From: Reichenbachiella agarivorans
GTDB lineage: Bacteria; Bacteroidota; Bacteroidia; Cytophagales; Cyclobacteriaceae
Direction: 5' to 3'
DNA length: 64,000 nucleotides
Assembly (NCBI RefSeq): GCF_025502585.1
Contig: NZ_CP106679.1
Coordinates: 346,001-410,000 of the forward strand
The notes beneath the pieces are model-generated. The model was given only the letters and a program-made list of their open reading frames with translations, was not told the origin of the DNA and made no database searches. The translations under genes and the position numbers were made by a program. Shown piece by piece: positions 1 to 8,786 of the stretch; position 1 is the first letter of the stretch, and every line of letters begins with the position of its first letter.

Positions 1-1116
1 CTCGCAACAAACTTGCTCCATTACTTGTTGTAGTTGTGTTTTGAGCATTCCGATGATGTGGTCACCTCCTTCATTGCCCAGTGCTGCTACGCTGTACATG
101 AAGCTTCGTCCCATGAAAGTAAACTCCGCACCACTCGCCAATGTCCTCGCCACATCTGGTCCTGAACGCAGACCACTATCCATCATGATTTTGATCTGTC
201 CTTTGTATTTTTCTGCGATTTTGGTGAGAGGTGCAATCGTTGATTGCCCTGCATCCAGTTGGCGTCCTCCGTGATTGGAGACGATGATCCCGTCCAAACC
301 TAGTTTAATGGCTCGCTCGGTATCTTCCTCACTGGCTACACCTTTTAGCACAATTTTTCCCTTCCATTTGTCACGAATGGCAGCTACTTTGTCTTCATTG
401 AGTCTCCCTGAAAACGTCTGATCCATGAATTTCCCCAGCTGCTTCATGTTTAGTCCCTTAGGCATGTAGGGAATCAAAGTCTTGAAATTAGGTTGACCAT
501 GTAGCAGTGTCTTGACGGCCCATTCTGGACGCCCCATAATCTGGAGTATATTGCTCAGTGTCATCCTAGGGGGCATGGCTAGTCCGTTTCGTATATCTCT
601 GGGACGAAACCCAAAAGTTGGCACATCAGACAACAGTACCAAAACGGGGCATTCTGCTGCTTCGGCTCGCTTCAAAATATCGTCTCTCACCTCCTCTTTG
701 GCTGGATGATAAAGTTGAAACCAGGCTCTGCCTTCTGTCAGTTCGCTGGCACGCTCTATGCTCATAGTCGTGACCGTGCTAAGGATAAAGGGCACATTGT
801 GACGGTAGGCCGCTTTGGCTAAAATCTCAGGTGCATTGGGCCACATCAACCCTTGCAGTCCTACAGGGGCAATACCAAATGGGGCATCATAGGTATGTCC
901 AAAAAGCTCTGTGGACATATCCGATTGAATATGCTTGCTCAAATATTGCGGAATGAGCTGCACATCACGAATCTCCTTGGTATTGCGAATCAGATTGACG
1001 TCCTCATTGCATCCCCCATCCAAATACTCAAATGCGAAACGAGGTATTTTCTTCTTGGCCTTTTCGATCAAGTCCTCAATCGAAGGATAGCCTGAATTGT
1101 ATGTCCATTTACTCAT
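1..1116 (-). CDS. lldD: FMN-dependent L-lactate dehydrogenase / alpha-hydroxy-acid oxidase, C-terminus cut by window
   Basis: Predicted to oxidise L-lactate to pyruvate with FMN, feeding electrons to the respiratory chain. 372 codons are visible, and family members run about 380-390 residues, so only the last few are missing. The active-site motif SNHGGRQLD (catalytic His and substrate-binding Arg) lies near residue 280, followed by the MDSGLRSGPDVA phosphate-binding segment and GRSF. The ATG at 1116 overlaps the stop of the upstream mutarotase gene as ATGA. Context explains its job: the fucose pathway encoded upstream ends in pyruvate plus L-lactate, so this enzyme would recover the lactate. 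A different 2-hydroxy acid substrate cannot be excluded from sequence. Confidence 0.88.
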   Translation of the reverse strand, partial: MSKWTYNSGYPSIEDLIEKAKKKIPRFAFEYLDGGCNEDVNLIRNTKEIRDVQLIPQYLSKHIQSDMSTELFGHTYDAPFGIAPVGLQGLMWPNAPEILAKAAYRHNVPFILSTVTTMSIERASELTEGRAWFQLYHPAKEEVRDDILKRAEAAECPVLVLLSDVPTFGFRPRDIRNGLAMPPRMTLSNILQIMGRPEWAVKTLLHGQPNFKTLIPYMPKGLNMKQLGKFMDQTFSGRLNEDKVAAIRDKWKGKIVLKGVASEEDTERAIKLGLDGIIVSNHGGRQLDAGQSTIAPLTKIAEKYKGQIKIMMDSGLRSGPDVARTLASGAEFTFMGRSFMYSVAALGNEGGDHIIGMLKTQLQQVMEQVCCE

Positions 1117-1442
1117 AATTCAAATATTTTATTCATCAAAACCCATTTCTCATTTCCTGTAGCGAACGGCAATCTTGCCTGGTATTGATCCATCAATTGC
1201 TCCCATTCTTGTACTTTGGGATTGGCCTCATCTATCTCATTTTTGCGCTGAAAGGAAAACTCCTCGTCAGCCTCTATCATCATAAACAGTCTGTTGGCTA
1301 CTTGATAAATCTCCATAGTATGGATCCCAGATTCTTTGATGCTATCCAGTATCTCAGGCCATACTTGCTGATGGTGCGTTATGTATGCTGCAATCAAAGA
1401 TTCATCGTCTTTTAGATCCAGTGTAAGCGTATATTTTTTCAT
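1113..1442 (-). CDS. L-rhamnose/L-fucose mutarotase family protein
   Basis: A 109-residue protein of the RhaM-type (DUF718) mutarotase family, which interconverts alpha and beta anomers of 6-deoxy sugars. The conserved features are visible: an early strand, the H-x-x-VWPEI segment at about residues 23-30, an IYQVANRLFMM strand and a closing EWEQLMD...LP region. The ATG at 1442 is preferred over a TTG two codons upstream. It sits 6 bp after fucP and overlaps lldD by 4 bp, so it is inside the operon. Because every neighbour points to L-fucose, L-fucose is the likely substrate here although the family was named for rhamnose; that assignment is inference. Confidence 0.85.
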   Translation of the reverse strand: MKKYTLTLDLKDDESLIAAYITHHQQVWPEILDSIKESGIHTMEIYQVANRLFMMIEADEEFSFQRKNEIDEANPKVQEWEQLMDQYQARLPFATGNEKWVLMNKIFEL

Positions 1443-1448
1443 CTCCAA

Positions 1449-2747
1449 TTAAATTTTACCTCTCATCACACGAATACCATAGCTGGCAATGAATACAAAA
1501 CACAACAAGGGCAATACAAAAGAAAAATTGACCTCCGACACGCCTAATATCTGTACATCTGCATATCCGTCACCTCCCAAATCCAAAATCATTCCTTGAA
1601 AAGCGGGCATCAGCGCGCCGCCTACGATAGCCATGACCAAGCCAGCAGCACCAATTTTGGACTCGTCCTCTGTCAATCCTTCTAGGGCTATCCCATATAT
1701 CGTCGGGAACATCAGGGACATACAAAACGATATCGTCACCAAACAATAGAGTCCAAAAATGCCTTGAATAAAAATGGTACCAAGTGTAAAAACAATAGCT
1801 AATAAAGAGAGCAACGCCAATAATCGACCAGAATTGATAAAACGCAGCAGGTAAGTACATAAGAACCGACCCACGAAAAACAAAATAAAGGCAGCAAATT
1901 GATAACTCCCTGCAGTGACACCATCCACTCCCATCGACTCTGCATACTGGTAGATATAGGTCCAGCACATGATCTGTACACCTACATAAAAGGCTTGAGC
2001 CAATACACCCTGTGCATAATGTGGTTTTTTGATCAGTACCTTGATGATCTCCCAAGTACTAAGATTGTCATCTTCATCTTTGCTCTCTGGCATGTTGCTG
2101 ATGACGATCAAGATGAAAACCCCTATCACCACCAAGCCTAAGACCACATAGGGGTCTCTAATCACCATCAAATCAGATTGTCGTATAACGGTTTTGGCTG
2201 TTTCTGATAAATCCGAAAACTTCACATCATCAGATTTCAGCTTGGCCAACACAAAATTCTGTGCCACCAGCAGCCCTCCAATCAAGCCGACAGGATTGAA
2301 GGATTGCGCCAGATTCAAACGACGGGTCGCAGTTTCCTTACTTCCCATTGATAAGATGTAAGGGTTCGCAGTTGTCTCCAAAAAAGCCAAACCAAAAGTC
2401 AATACATACAAGCCTATCAAGAAAAAACCAAACTGCTCTGTAACGGCCGCTGGATAAAAAAGCAATGCGCCCGTAGCGTACAGACCTAGACCTATGAGGA
2501 TTCCTGTTTTGTAGGAGAACTTCCGTATAAACATGGATGCTGGCAATGCCATGGTAAAATAACCTCCATAAAATGCCAACTGTACCAGCGAAGCTTGGAG
2601 ATTGTTGAGTTCAAGTACTTTTTTGAATGCAGATACCATCGGATCGGTTACTGCATTAGCAAATCCCCACAAAGCAAACAGGGAAGTAATCAATATAAAA
2701 GGTAACAGTATCTGTCTGGATACCACTTTGTCATTTTTCATCATCAT
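1449..2747 (-). CDS. fucP: L-fucose:H+ symporter (FucP-like MFS permease)
   Basis: A 432-residue inner-membrane permease of the FHS branch of the major facilitator superfamily, importing L-fucose with protons. About 12 hydrophobic segments are visible. Family hallmarks include the N-terminal LFALWGFANAVTDPM stretch, QLAFYGGYFTMALPAS, the ETTANPY motif near residue 125 and LNLAQSFNPVG just after it. Length is normal for FucP (about 430-440). It lies between the fucose dehydrogenase gene (21 bp gap) and the mutarotase gene. Three consecutive ATG codons begin the gene; the first was taken. A glucose/galactose porter of the same family (GluP) is the main alternative, but the operon favours fucose. 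Confidence 0.9.
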   Translation of the reverse strand: MMMKNDKVVSRQILLPFILITSLFALWGFANAVTDPMVSAFKKVLELNNLQASLVQLAFYGGYFTMALPASMFIRKFSYKTGILIGLGLYATGALLFYPAAVTEQFGFFLIGLYVLTFGLAFLETTANPYILSMGSKETATRRLNLAQSFNPVGLIGGLLVAQNFVLAKLKSDDVKFSDLSETAKTVIRQSDLMVIRDPYVVLGLVVIGVFILIVISNMPESKDEDDNLSTWEIIKVLIKKPHYAQGVLAQAFYVGVQIMCWTYIYQYAESMGVDGVTAGSYQFAAFILFFVGRFLCTYLLRFINSGRLLALLSLLAIVFTLGTIFIQGIFGLYCLVTISFCMSLMFPTIYGIALEGLTEDESKIGAAGLVMAIVGGALMPAFQGMILDLGGDGYADVQILGVSEVNFSFVLPLLCFVFIASYGIRVMRGKI

Positions 2748-2768
2748 GCTTAATTTAGTCCTTTGTGA

Positions 2769-3551
2769 TTAGGTCGTAGAACGATCCAAATGTACATATC
2801 CTCCATCTACAAAGAGCCACTGGCCAGTAGTGTGAGCACTACGCTCTGAGAGTAAAAACACAGTCATCGCCGCAATTTCAGCTGCTTCGGTCATGCGTTT
2901 TTCTAAAGGAATTTTTTCTACGATACGTGCTAGTTTCTCATCTGGGTTGTCAAAGGTATTGAGCCATGTCCTATAAAGTGGCGTCATCACTTCGGCTGGC
3001 AAGATGGCATTGACTCGAATACTGTATGGTGCCAACTCTACAGCCCATTCTCGTGTCAGAGCCAATTGAGCCCCTTTGCTCGCTGCATAGCCAGACGTCC
3101 CACCTTGACCTGTCACGGCAGTCTTAGAACTGATGTTGACAATTGATCCTTTACTCTCCTTGAGATATGGGAGCGCATAGTGTACCATATCGTAGTAGTG
3201 CGTCAAATTCGTCATTACAGATTGTTTAAACCTGGAAGGACTGCCTGACTCCAGCCCTACGCCATCATTGGCACCTGCATTGTTGACCACACCATCAATT
3301 TGACCAAATGTCTGGATGGCCTGATCGACAATTCCACGACAAAGATCATCTTCACCTAGCTCAGTTACGATGTTGAGACACTTACCTCCGAGAGATTTGA
3401 TTTTCTTTTCTAGTGCTTGACCTGCCGCTTCTGAGCGACCTACAATCACTGGAATGGCACCTTCGGCGACCAACTCCATCGTGATGGCTTCCCCAATTCC
3501 TTTGGCTCCACCAGTCACTATGTACACTTTATCTTTTAGTTTTAAATCCAT
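2769..3551 (-). CDS. SDR-family L-fucose dehydrogenase (probable)
   Basis: A 260-residue short-chain dehydrogenase/reductase. The NAD(P)-binding motif TGGAKGIG is near residue 14, NNAG near residue 90, and the catalytic Ser-Tyr-Lys set is seen in NISSKTAV and YAASKG. It ends with the FVDGGY signature of the classical family. In this operon it most plausibly oxidises L-fucopyranose to L-fuconolactone, the first step of the non-phosphorylating pathway. The ATG at 3551 was chosen because the upstream extension would begin with TTG and adds residues before the Rossmann strand. A second SDR in the operon resembles the 2-keto-3-deoxy-fuconate dehydrogenase; the two roles could be swapped. Confidence 0.82.
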   Translation of the reverse strand: MDLKLKDKVYIVTGGAKGIGEAITMELVAEGAIPVIVGRSEAAGQALEKKIKSLGGKCLNIVTELGEDDLCRGIVDQAIQTFGQIDGVVNNAGANDGVGLESGSPSRFKQSVMTNLTHYYDMVHYALPYLKESKGSIVNISSKTAVTGQGGTSGYAASKGAQLALTREWAVELAPYSIRVNAILPAEVMTPLYRTWLNTFDNPDEKLARIVEKIPLEKRMTEAAEIAAMTVFLLSERSAHTTGQWLFVDGGYVHLDRSTT

Positions 3552-3583
3552 TTTTTTAGTAATTAAACTCAACTATTGAGTGT

Positions 3584-4414
3584 TTATACTTTTATGCTAT
3601 AGAAATCTGCGGCAGTCTTGCCCATGATTTGATCCTGCTCAAATACTGACAAGGATGCGATATAGTCTGCCAATAGGTCGTGCACCTGACCATAATCCGC
3701 TGCCAGCAAACATACTGGCCAGTCCGAACCATACATCAAGCGCTTTGCCCCAAAATGCTCCATACAAAAATCCAAGTATGGTGCAAAATCATCACGGTCC
3801 CAGGACTGCCAACCTGCCTCCGTGACCATACCAGATAGCTTGACAGCAACGTGATCAAACCGACTGATTTTCTCCATCTGTTTTGCCCATTCGGCGAATG
3901 ATGCTTGCTGGATGTTGGGCTTGGCGATATGATCTATCACCAATGGCATCTCAGGCAAAAGTTGTATCAATTGGGTCGCTTCATCCAACTGTGATTCAGT
4001 GATCAAGATATCATAGGTCAAGTTGTGATCCTTCAGTTTTTTGACACCTTGTACAAATTGATCCTCTGTCATATATCCAGCAGTTTCTGCTTGGAGGATA
4101 TGTCGGACTCCTTTGAAATAAGGATTAGCTACATAGCGCTGCAAATCTGTCGACAGATTATCCGATCGGAGATCTACCCAACCCACCACAGCTTTGATAC
4201 AATCGTGCTGCTGGGCTAGTCCTAGCAAGAAGTCCGTTTCTGTCAAGGACTGATCTGCTTGCACAGCAACACATCCATCTATGCCTCTTGTCTCTAACAA
4301 AGGCTGCAAATCAGCGGGCATAAAATCCCGCCGAATGACTGACATCTCCTCTGTGATCCAAGCGTCTCGCTGCGGATCAAATTGCCAAAAGTGCTGATGG
4401 GCATCTAACCTCAT
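3584..4414 (-). CDS. L-fuconolactone hydrolase (amidohydrolase-2 / COG3618 family)
   Basis: A 276-residue TIM-barrel amidohydrolase. The N-terminal DAHQHFW metal-binding motif (residues 4-10), the VIDHIAKP strand, KLSGMVTEA and the C-terminal YGSDWPVC with its catalytic Asp are all present in the order typical of fuconolactonases and related sugar-lactone hydrolases. It should open L-fuconolactone to L-fuconate, the second step of the pathway. The ATG at 4414 overlaps the stop of the upstream hydrolase gene (ATGA), indicating translational coupling. Rhamnonolactone or galactonolactone hydrolysis is possible on family grounds, but the dehydrogenase, dehydratase and FucP neighbours support fuconolactone. 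Confidence 0.85.
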   Translation of the reverse strand: MRLDAHQHFWQFDPQRDAWITEEMSVIRRDFMPADLQPLLETRGIDGCVAVQADQSLTETDFLLGLAQQHDCIKAVVGWVDLRSDNLSTDLQRYVANPYFKGVRHILQAETAGYMTEDQFVQGVKKLKDHNLTYDILITESQLDEATQLIQLLPEMPLVIDHIAKPNIQQASFAEWAKQMEKISRFDHVAVKLSGMVTEAGWQSWDRDDFAPYLDFCMEHFGAKRLMYGSDWPVCLLAADYGQVHDLLADYIASLSVFEQDQIMGKTAADFYSIKV

Positions 4415-5259
4415 TGTCCTGAATAAGCTACAGCAGTTTGCTTTGAGGTACCCAAACCGTCGATTCCCAGCTCCATGACATCCCCTGGTTTCAAGTACAC
4501 GGGAGGATTGAACCCTAAACCTACTCCTGCTGGTGTACCCGTAGATATGATATCGCCAGGCTCCAAAGTCATGAATTGCGACAAGTAACTGATCACAGTA
4601 GGAATATCAAATACAAAATCAGAGGTATAACCATCCTGAATTTTCTTTCCATTCAATTTCAACCACAGGTTCAAATTGTGAGGGTCTGCTACTTCGTCAG
4701 CTGTGACAATGTATGGCCCTAGTGGTGCAAAAGTATCACAACTCTTACCTTTGACCCATTGACCACCACGCTCTAGTTGAAAAGCACGCTCACTCACGTC
4801 GTTGTGCAAGGCATAGCCTAGGACATAGTTCATGGCATCTGCCTCACTCACATAGCTCGCAGTTTTGCCTATCACCACGGCCAATTCTACTTCCCAATCG
4901 CTCTTTTGGCTGCCTTTAGGTATCACCACATCGTCATTGGGTCCACAAAGACTAGAGGTAGCTTTAAAGAAAACAACAGGCTCCTTGGGCACTTCCATGC
5001 CACTTTCTTCGGCATGTTTTCTGTAATTCAGTCCAATGCAAATAATCTTGCCCGGACGATATATCGGCGCGTCAAATTCTGGATTAGTGATCGTCTTTAA
5101 GGACTGAGAGTCTAAGAGTGATTGAACTTCTTTCACTTTATTGTGATCAAAGAAATCTCTATCGATATCCTTTATATGCTGAGATAGGTCATAGTGTACA
5201 TCACCTACACTGACTCCTGGCAATACTTGGTTGTCTTGTCTGTATCTAAAAAGTTTCAT
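4411..5259 (-). CDS. 2,4-diketo-3-deoxy-L-fuconate hydrolase (fumarylacetoacetase family)
   Basis: A 282-residue FAH-family protein, expected to cleave 2,4-diketo-3-deoxy-L-fuconate to pyruvate and L-lactate. The central ICIGLNYRKHAEE segment, PVVFFK, the metal-binding acidic residues in DWEVELAVVIG, and the late GDIISTGTPAGVG motif match the family. The short N-terminal domain (MKLFRYR...) is typical of the FAHD subgroup. It lies 24 bp downstream of the SDR gene; the gap is made of AATT repeats. It overlaps the lactonase gene by 4 bp. The proposed product, L-lactate, is consistent with an LldD-type enzyme at the operon's end. Substrate assignment rests on context. Confidence 0.85.
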   Translation of the reverse strand: MKLFRYRQDNQVLPGVSVGDVHYDLSQHIKDIDRDFFDHNKVKEVQSLLDSQSLKTITNPEFDAPIYRPGKIICIGLNYRKHAEESGMEVPKEPVVFFKATSSLCGPNDDVVIPKGSQKSDWEVELAVVIGKTASYVSEADAMNYVLGYALHNDVSERAFQLERGGQWVKGKSCDTFAPLGPYIVTADEVADPHNLNLWLKLNGKKIQDGYTSDFVFDIPTVISYLSQFMTLEPGDIISTGTPAGVGLGFNPPVYLKPGDVMELGIDGLGTSKQTAVAYSGQ

Positions 5260-5283
5260 ATCTGTTTCTTTTCAATTAATTAA

Positions 5284-6063
5284 TTAATTATTCAATGTGA
5301 TAAATCCTCCATCTATTGGAAAATCACTACCTGTGATAAATGATGCCTCATCTGAGCACAAGTAAAGCACCAAATCACCAATTTCTTCTGGTTTACCCAT
5401 GCGTCCAATCGGTTGTGTTTTGGATAGTGCCTCAAACATTTCTGCTTCATTTCCTGGATAGTTTTTGGATAGAAACCCATCTACAAACGGTGTATGCACT
5501 CTGGCTGGAGAGATGCTGTTGCAACGGATCTGCTGCGAGAGACAATCCTTGGCTACCGAAAGCGTCATGGCATGCACAGCACCTTTGCTCATAGAATAGG
5601 CAAATCGGTCGCTGATCCCAACATGCGCTGCAATAGACGACATATTGACGATGGCTCCACCCTTGCTTTTCATCATCCCTACACCAGTCTGCAGACAATG
5701 AAATACTCCCTTGACATTGACTGCATAGATTCGGTCGAGATCTTCTGGAGTCGTATTGCTCAGGTTACCTATGTGCGCAATGCCAGCGTTATTCACCAAA
5801 ATATCCAAGGGATTGCCGTCGGTAGCTTTGGAGAAAGCTGCCTGTACACTACTGAGATCAGACACATCACAGGCAAAACAGGTAGCTTGCCCTCCTGCGG
5901 ATCTGATTTCATCAACCACTGCACTGCCTCCCTCTTCATTCAGTTCTAGAATACCTACATCTGCACCATTGCCTGCCAATGCGATCGCTATGGCTCTGCC
6001 AATACCACTGCCTCCACCTGTGACAATGGCTCGTTTTCCTGTCAAATCAAATTTCTTTTTCAT
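5284..6063 (-). CDS. SDR-family 2-keto-3-deoxy-L-fuconate dehydrogenase (probable)
   Basis: A 259-residue short-chain dehydrogenase with the nucleotide motif TGGGSGIG at about residues 13-20, NNAGIAH near residue 90, catalytic Ser in NMSSIAAH, and YSMSKGA with catalytic Tyr and Lys. It ends in a DFPIDGGF signature. Expected reaction: oxidation of the C4 hydroxyl of 2-keto-3-deoxy-L-fuconate. The start at 6063 was chosen because its ATGA overlaps the dehydratase stop exactly as at three other junctions in this operon; the longer reading adds MEKRSLI, which overlaps the upstream gene by 25 bp. It may be swapped functionally with the other SDR of the operon. Confidence 0.8.
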   Translation of the reverse strand: MKKKFDLTGKRAIVTGGGSGIGRAIAIALAGNGADVGILELNEEGGSAVVDEIRSAGGQATCFACDVSDLSSVQAAFSKATDGNPLDILVNNAGIAHIGNLSNTTPEDLDRIYAVNVKGVFHCLQTGVGMMKSKGGAIVNMSSIAAHVGISDRFAYSMSKGAVHAMTLSVAKDCLSQQIRCNSISPARVHTPFVDGFLSKNYPGNEAEMFEALSKTQPIGRMGKPEEIGDLVLYLCSDEASFITGSDFPIDGGFITLNN

Positions 6064-7673
6064 AATGAGACTCCTCTTTTCCAAAGGATAAAATCGTTTT
6101 GTTCCAAATCCATTGCCTTGGTTGATTCACCACTGGCAACTGCTATAATTTTTTCAAGTATTTCTCCCCCTACTTCCGCGATTGTTTTTTCACCTCTCGT
6201 AATAGGTCCAGCATCTAGATCGATGATGTCGCTCATTCTCTCTTTCAAACTGGTGTTGCTAGAGATTTTGATCACAGGTGCTACGGGATTGCCCGTCGGT
6301 GTCCCTAGTCCAGTAGTGAAAAGAATGATATTGGCACCTGACCCTGCCAAACCAGTCGTAGATTCGACATCATTGCCTGGGGTACACAGCAGATTCAATC
6401 CAGGTTTGGTCAATGGCTCTGTGTAGTCCAGCACATCTGTGACCAGAGATCTTCCACCCTTTTTGGCTGCTCCTGCTGATTTGATCGCATCCGTGATCAA
6501 TCCATCTTTGATATTGCCTGGTGAAGGATTCATATCAAATCCTGACCCGACAGATTTGGCCTGCTGTTCATAGGCACGTTGGATGCGAACAAATTTTTCT
6601 GCGACCCGATCGTCAGCACAACGGTCTATGACATCCTGCTCCACACCGTTGAGTTCGGGAAACTCGCTAAGTATCGTAGCTGCTTGTAACGACACCAACA
6701 AATCCGAAGCATAGCCCACCGCAGGATTGGCAGAGATGCCAGAGAACCCATCAGAACCTCCACACTCCAATCCTACCACCAGCTTACTCAATGGCGCTGG
6801 TTGACGTCCTGTCTTGTTGACTTCTTTGAGTTGCTCAATGGTCTCGGAGATTGCCGTTTTGATGAGTTTTTCTTCGGATTGAATAATTTGTTGCTCCAGA
6901 TAGATCACTGGTTTGTCGCCAGTAGGATACAATTCCTTTTGAATCTCCTTGAACCAATCGATCTGTGCATGTTGACAACCGAGGCTCAAGACTGTAGCAC
7001 CCGCCACATTGGGGTGATGCAGGTAGCCCGCCAACAGGCGCAACAGTGTCTCGGCATCCGCACGTGTACCTCCACAACCTCCGTCGTGGTAGAGGAACTT
7101 AATGCCATCCACATTCTTAAATACCCGCTGCTGCAGTGGAGATTGATCCGCATCTACACCTCCAATCAAGTCATGCGCATATTGCATGTATTGATTGGGC
7201 TTTTTGTACCCCAATGAGGACTTGAGAGTCTCTTCGATCACTTTCAGATTCCTGTTTTCACAAAAAACCAATGGAATAAAAAGCCAATAATTGGCCGTCC
7301 CGACCTTACCATCCTGGCGATGGTACCCCATAAATGTCCTATCCTGCCATGCCGCGACATCCAGAGGTTGCCATTCGTGTTTCTTTCTGTTTTCCAGTGA
7401 AATTGGGTCTGCAAAATGAGTGACATTGGCAGTAGTAATTGTGGTTCCTGCTGCCAAATCCACATTGGCTGTACCGACTGGTACGCCGTACATATATATT
7501 TTCTCTCCTTTTTGGAGACTTTGCGTCAAAAACTTATGTTTCTGATTCACAGGATCTTTTACTTCAATGGTTGCACCATCGACTGTTACTTGTCCTCCTT
7601 CGAAATTTTCCAATGCTACGACTACATTGTCATGCTTGTCAATTTTCAAAAATCTTTTGTCATCCATAATCAT
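6060..7673 (-). CDS. UxaA-family sugar-acid dehydratase, probable L-fuconate dehydratase
   Basis: A 537-residue altronate/galactarate dehydratase-family protein. The N-terminal part (about 1-95) looks like the SAF domain, followed by the large C-terminal domain with GYHRQDGKVGTANYW, GCQHAQIDW, LECGGSDGFSG near residue 300, and GGRSLVTDVLDYTEP. First gene of the operon; its 5' end faces the LacI-type regulator. The step missing from the pathway is dehydration of L-fuconate to 2-keto-3-deoxy-L-fuconate. In Xanthomonas this is done by an enolase-superfamily enzyme, so a UxaA-type replacement is notable; a UxaA-like pair has the matching position in the Campylobacter fucose locus. Function is inferred from context; altronate or another sugar acid is the alternative. 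Confidence 0.78.
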   Translation of the reverse strand: MIMDDKRFLKIDKHDNVVVALENFEGGQVTVDGATIEVKDPVNQKHKFLTQSLQKGEKIYMYGVPVGTANVDLAAGTTITTANVTHFADPISLENRKKHEWQPLDVAAWQDRTFMGYHRQDGKVGTANYWLFIPLVFCENRNLKVIEETLKSSLGYKKPNQYMQYAHDLIGGVDADQSPLQQRVFKNVDGIKFLYHDGGCGGTRADAETLLRLLAGYLHHPNVAGATVLSLGCQHAQIDWFKEIQKELYPTGDKPVIYLEQQIIQSEEKLIKTAISETIEQLKEVNKTGRQPAPLSKLVVGLECGGSDGFSGISANPAVGYASDLLVSLQAATILSEFPELNGVEQDVIDRCADDRVAEKFVRIQRAYEQQAKSVGSGFDMNPSPGNIKDGLITDAIKSAGAAKKGGRSLVTDVLDYTEPLTKPGLNLLCTPGNDVESTTGLAGSGANIILFTTGLGTPTGNPVAPVIKISSNTSLKERMSDIIDLDAGPITRGEKTIAEVGGEILEKIIAVASGESTKAMDLEQNDFILWKRGVSL

Positions 7674-7772
7674 TACGCTATTCTACTTTCACATAATTAG
7701 CGGAAGTCACAATCAGAGACAATTAGAACAGGCATTAATTGCTATGCACAGGTGTGCGCAGTATCTTTGTGC
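7674..7772. promoter_or_regulatory. Divergent promoter region with a small inverted repeat (candidate LacI-type operator)
   Basis: This 99-bp gap separates the fucose operon from its divergent LacI-family gene and must hold both promoters. A perfect 5-bp inverted repeat with 2-bp spacer, GCACAGGTGTGC, occupies 7746-7757, about 16 bp before the regulator's ATG. Its position would suit autorepression, but the centre is GG rather than the CG often seen in LacI-family operators. No clear Bacteroidota -7 motif (TAnnTTTG) was found. Confidence 0.4.
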
Positions 7773-8786
7773 ATGGGTAAATATGTCACACTGAAACAAC
7801 TCGCTCAACAACTCAATCTCTCGCATACGACTGTCTCTAGGGCACTACACGATCACCCTCGCATCAGTCAAGCAACGATCCAAAGAGTCAAGCAACTGGC
7901 GGATGAATTGGGCTATGTGCATAATCCCAATGCCCAAATCATGAACCGCGGCAAGACGAAATTCGTCGGGGTGATTATACCAGACATTACGATCTTTTTC
8001 TATTCCAAAATAATAGAAACGCTTCAGATCGAATTGGGCAGAGTGGGCTACAGCCTACTCCTGTTCAATACCCAAGAAAATGAAGCAGAGGAAAGAAAAG
8101 CTGTTCAATCGTGCATAGAGCAAAGAGTAGCGGGCGTTTTAGCTGCGATCAGTGCTGGCACAAAGCAGCACGATCACTTTGAGAAAATATTGAAACATGA
8201 GATTCCTTTGGTGTTTTTTGATCGGGTGGTCAATTTCCTACCTGTTCCCAAAATCATTGCGGATGATTACAGAGCCTCTTATCAAGCCAACCAATACTTG
8301 ATCGAAAAAGGCTGCAAATGTATCGCTCATGTCACGGCAAGTATCCATCTCAACAATAGTAATAACAGACTATATGGCTATATGGATGCCCTTACCGACA
8401 AAGGAATCACCGTAGACGAGCAACTCATAAAATACTATGAAATGAATCCTCAAAGTATTGAACGGTTTTTGATCAAAACTATCAAGAACTATCCTCAACT
8501 GGATGGCATCACGGTATTCAATGACTATGTGGCCAACGTCGTGGTAAATGCCCTGCTCAAGCTCGGAAAAAAAATACCAGATGAGATTTCGGTATTTGGG
8601 TTTTCGGACGAGCCCATCGCTAGCTACATGCACCCTCAGCTCTCCTCTGTACAGCAAGTGGCTCCAAAGATGGCGAGCCTCAGCGCTCAAAAACTCCTTT
8701 CGATCATCAATCAAGATGAAGCACTCACCGCTGAAAAAATTGTCATCAATCAACAACTAGTCATCAGAGAGTCTACTAAGAAGTAA
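7773..8786 (+). CDS. LacI-family transcriptional regulator (probable fucose-operon regulator)
   Basis: A 337-residue DNA-binding regulator. Residues 3-45 form the LacI helix-turn-helix (LKQLAQQLNLSHTTVSRAL followed by ISQATIQRVKQLADELGY), then the hinge and a periplasmic-binding-protein-like effector domain (VGVIIPDI, GVLAAIS, VFFDRV, GITVFNDYVA, FGFSDEP). The start at 7773 puts MGKYVTLKQLA directly before the HTH; the upstream MCAVSLC extension is unlikely. It is divergent from the fucose operon, 99 bp away, the usual arrangement for a local repressor. A fucose pathway intermediate is a plausible inducer, but this is inference. It could also act on the polysaccharide genes downstream. Confidence 0.88.
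   Translation: MGKYVTLKQLAQQLNLSHTTVSRALHDHPRISQATIQRVKQLADELGYVHNPNAQIMNRGKTKFVGVIIPDITIFFYSKIIETLQIELGRVGYSLLLFNTQENEAEERKAVQSCIEQRVAGVLAAISAGTKQHDHFEKILKHEIPLVFFDRVVNFLPVPKIIADDYRASYQANQYLIEKGCKCIAHVTASIHLNNSNNRLYGYMDALTDKGITVDEQLIKYYEMNPQSIERFLIKTIKNYPQLDGITVFNDYVANVVVNALLKLGKKIPDEISVFGFSDEPIASYMHPQLSSVQQVAPKMASLSAQKLLSIINQDEALTAEKIVINQQLVIRESTKK

Noticed and set aside
5262..5285. AATT microrepeat between the hydrolase and SDR genes as an operator
   Set aside because: Simple tetranucleotide repeat inside an operon; more likely a neutral microsatellite.
5494..5949. Long antisense frames over the fucose operon genes
   Set aside because: Opposite-strand shadows of clearly conserved enzymes, without signal, domain or start context.
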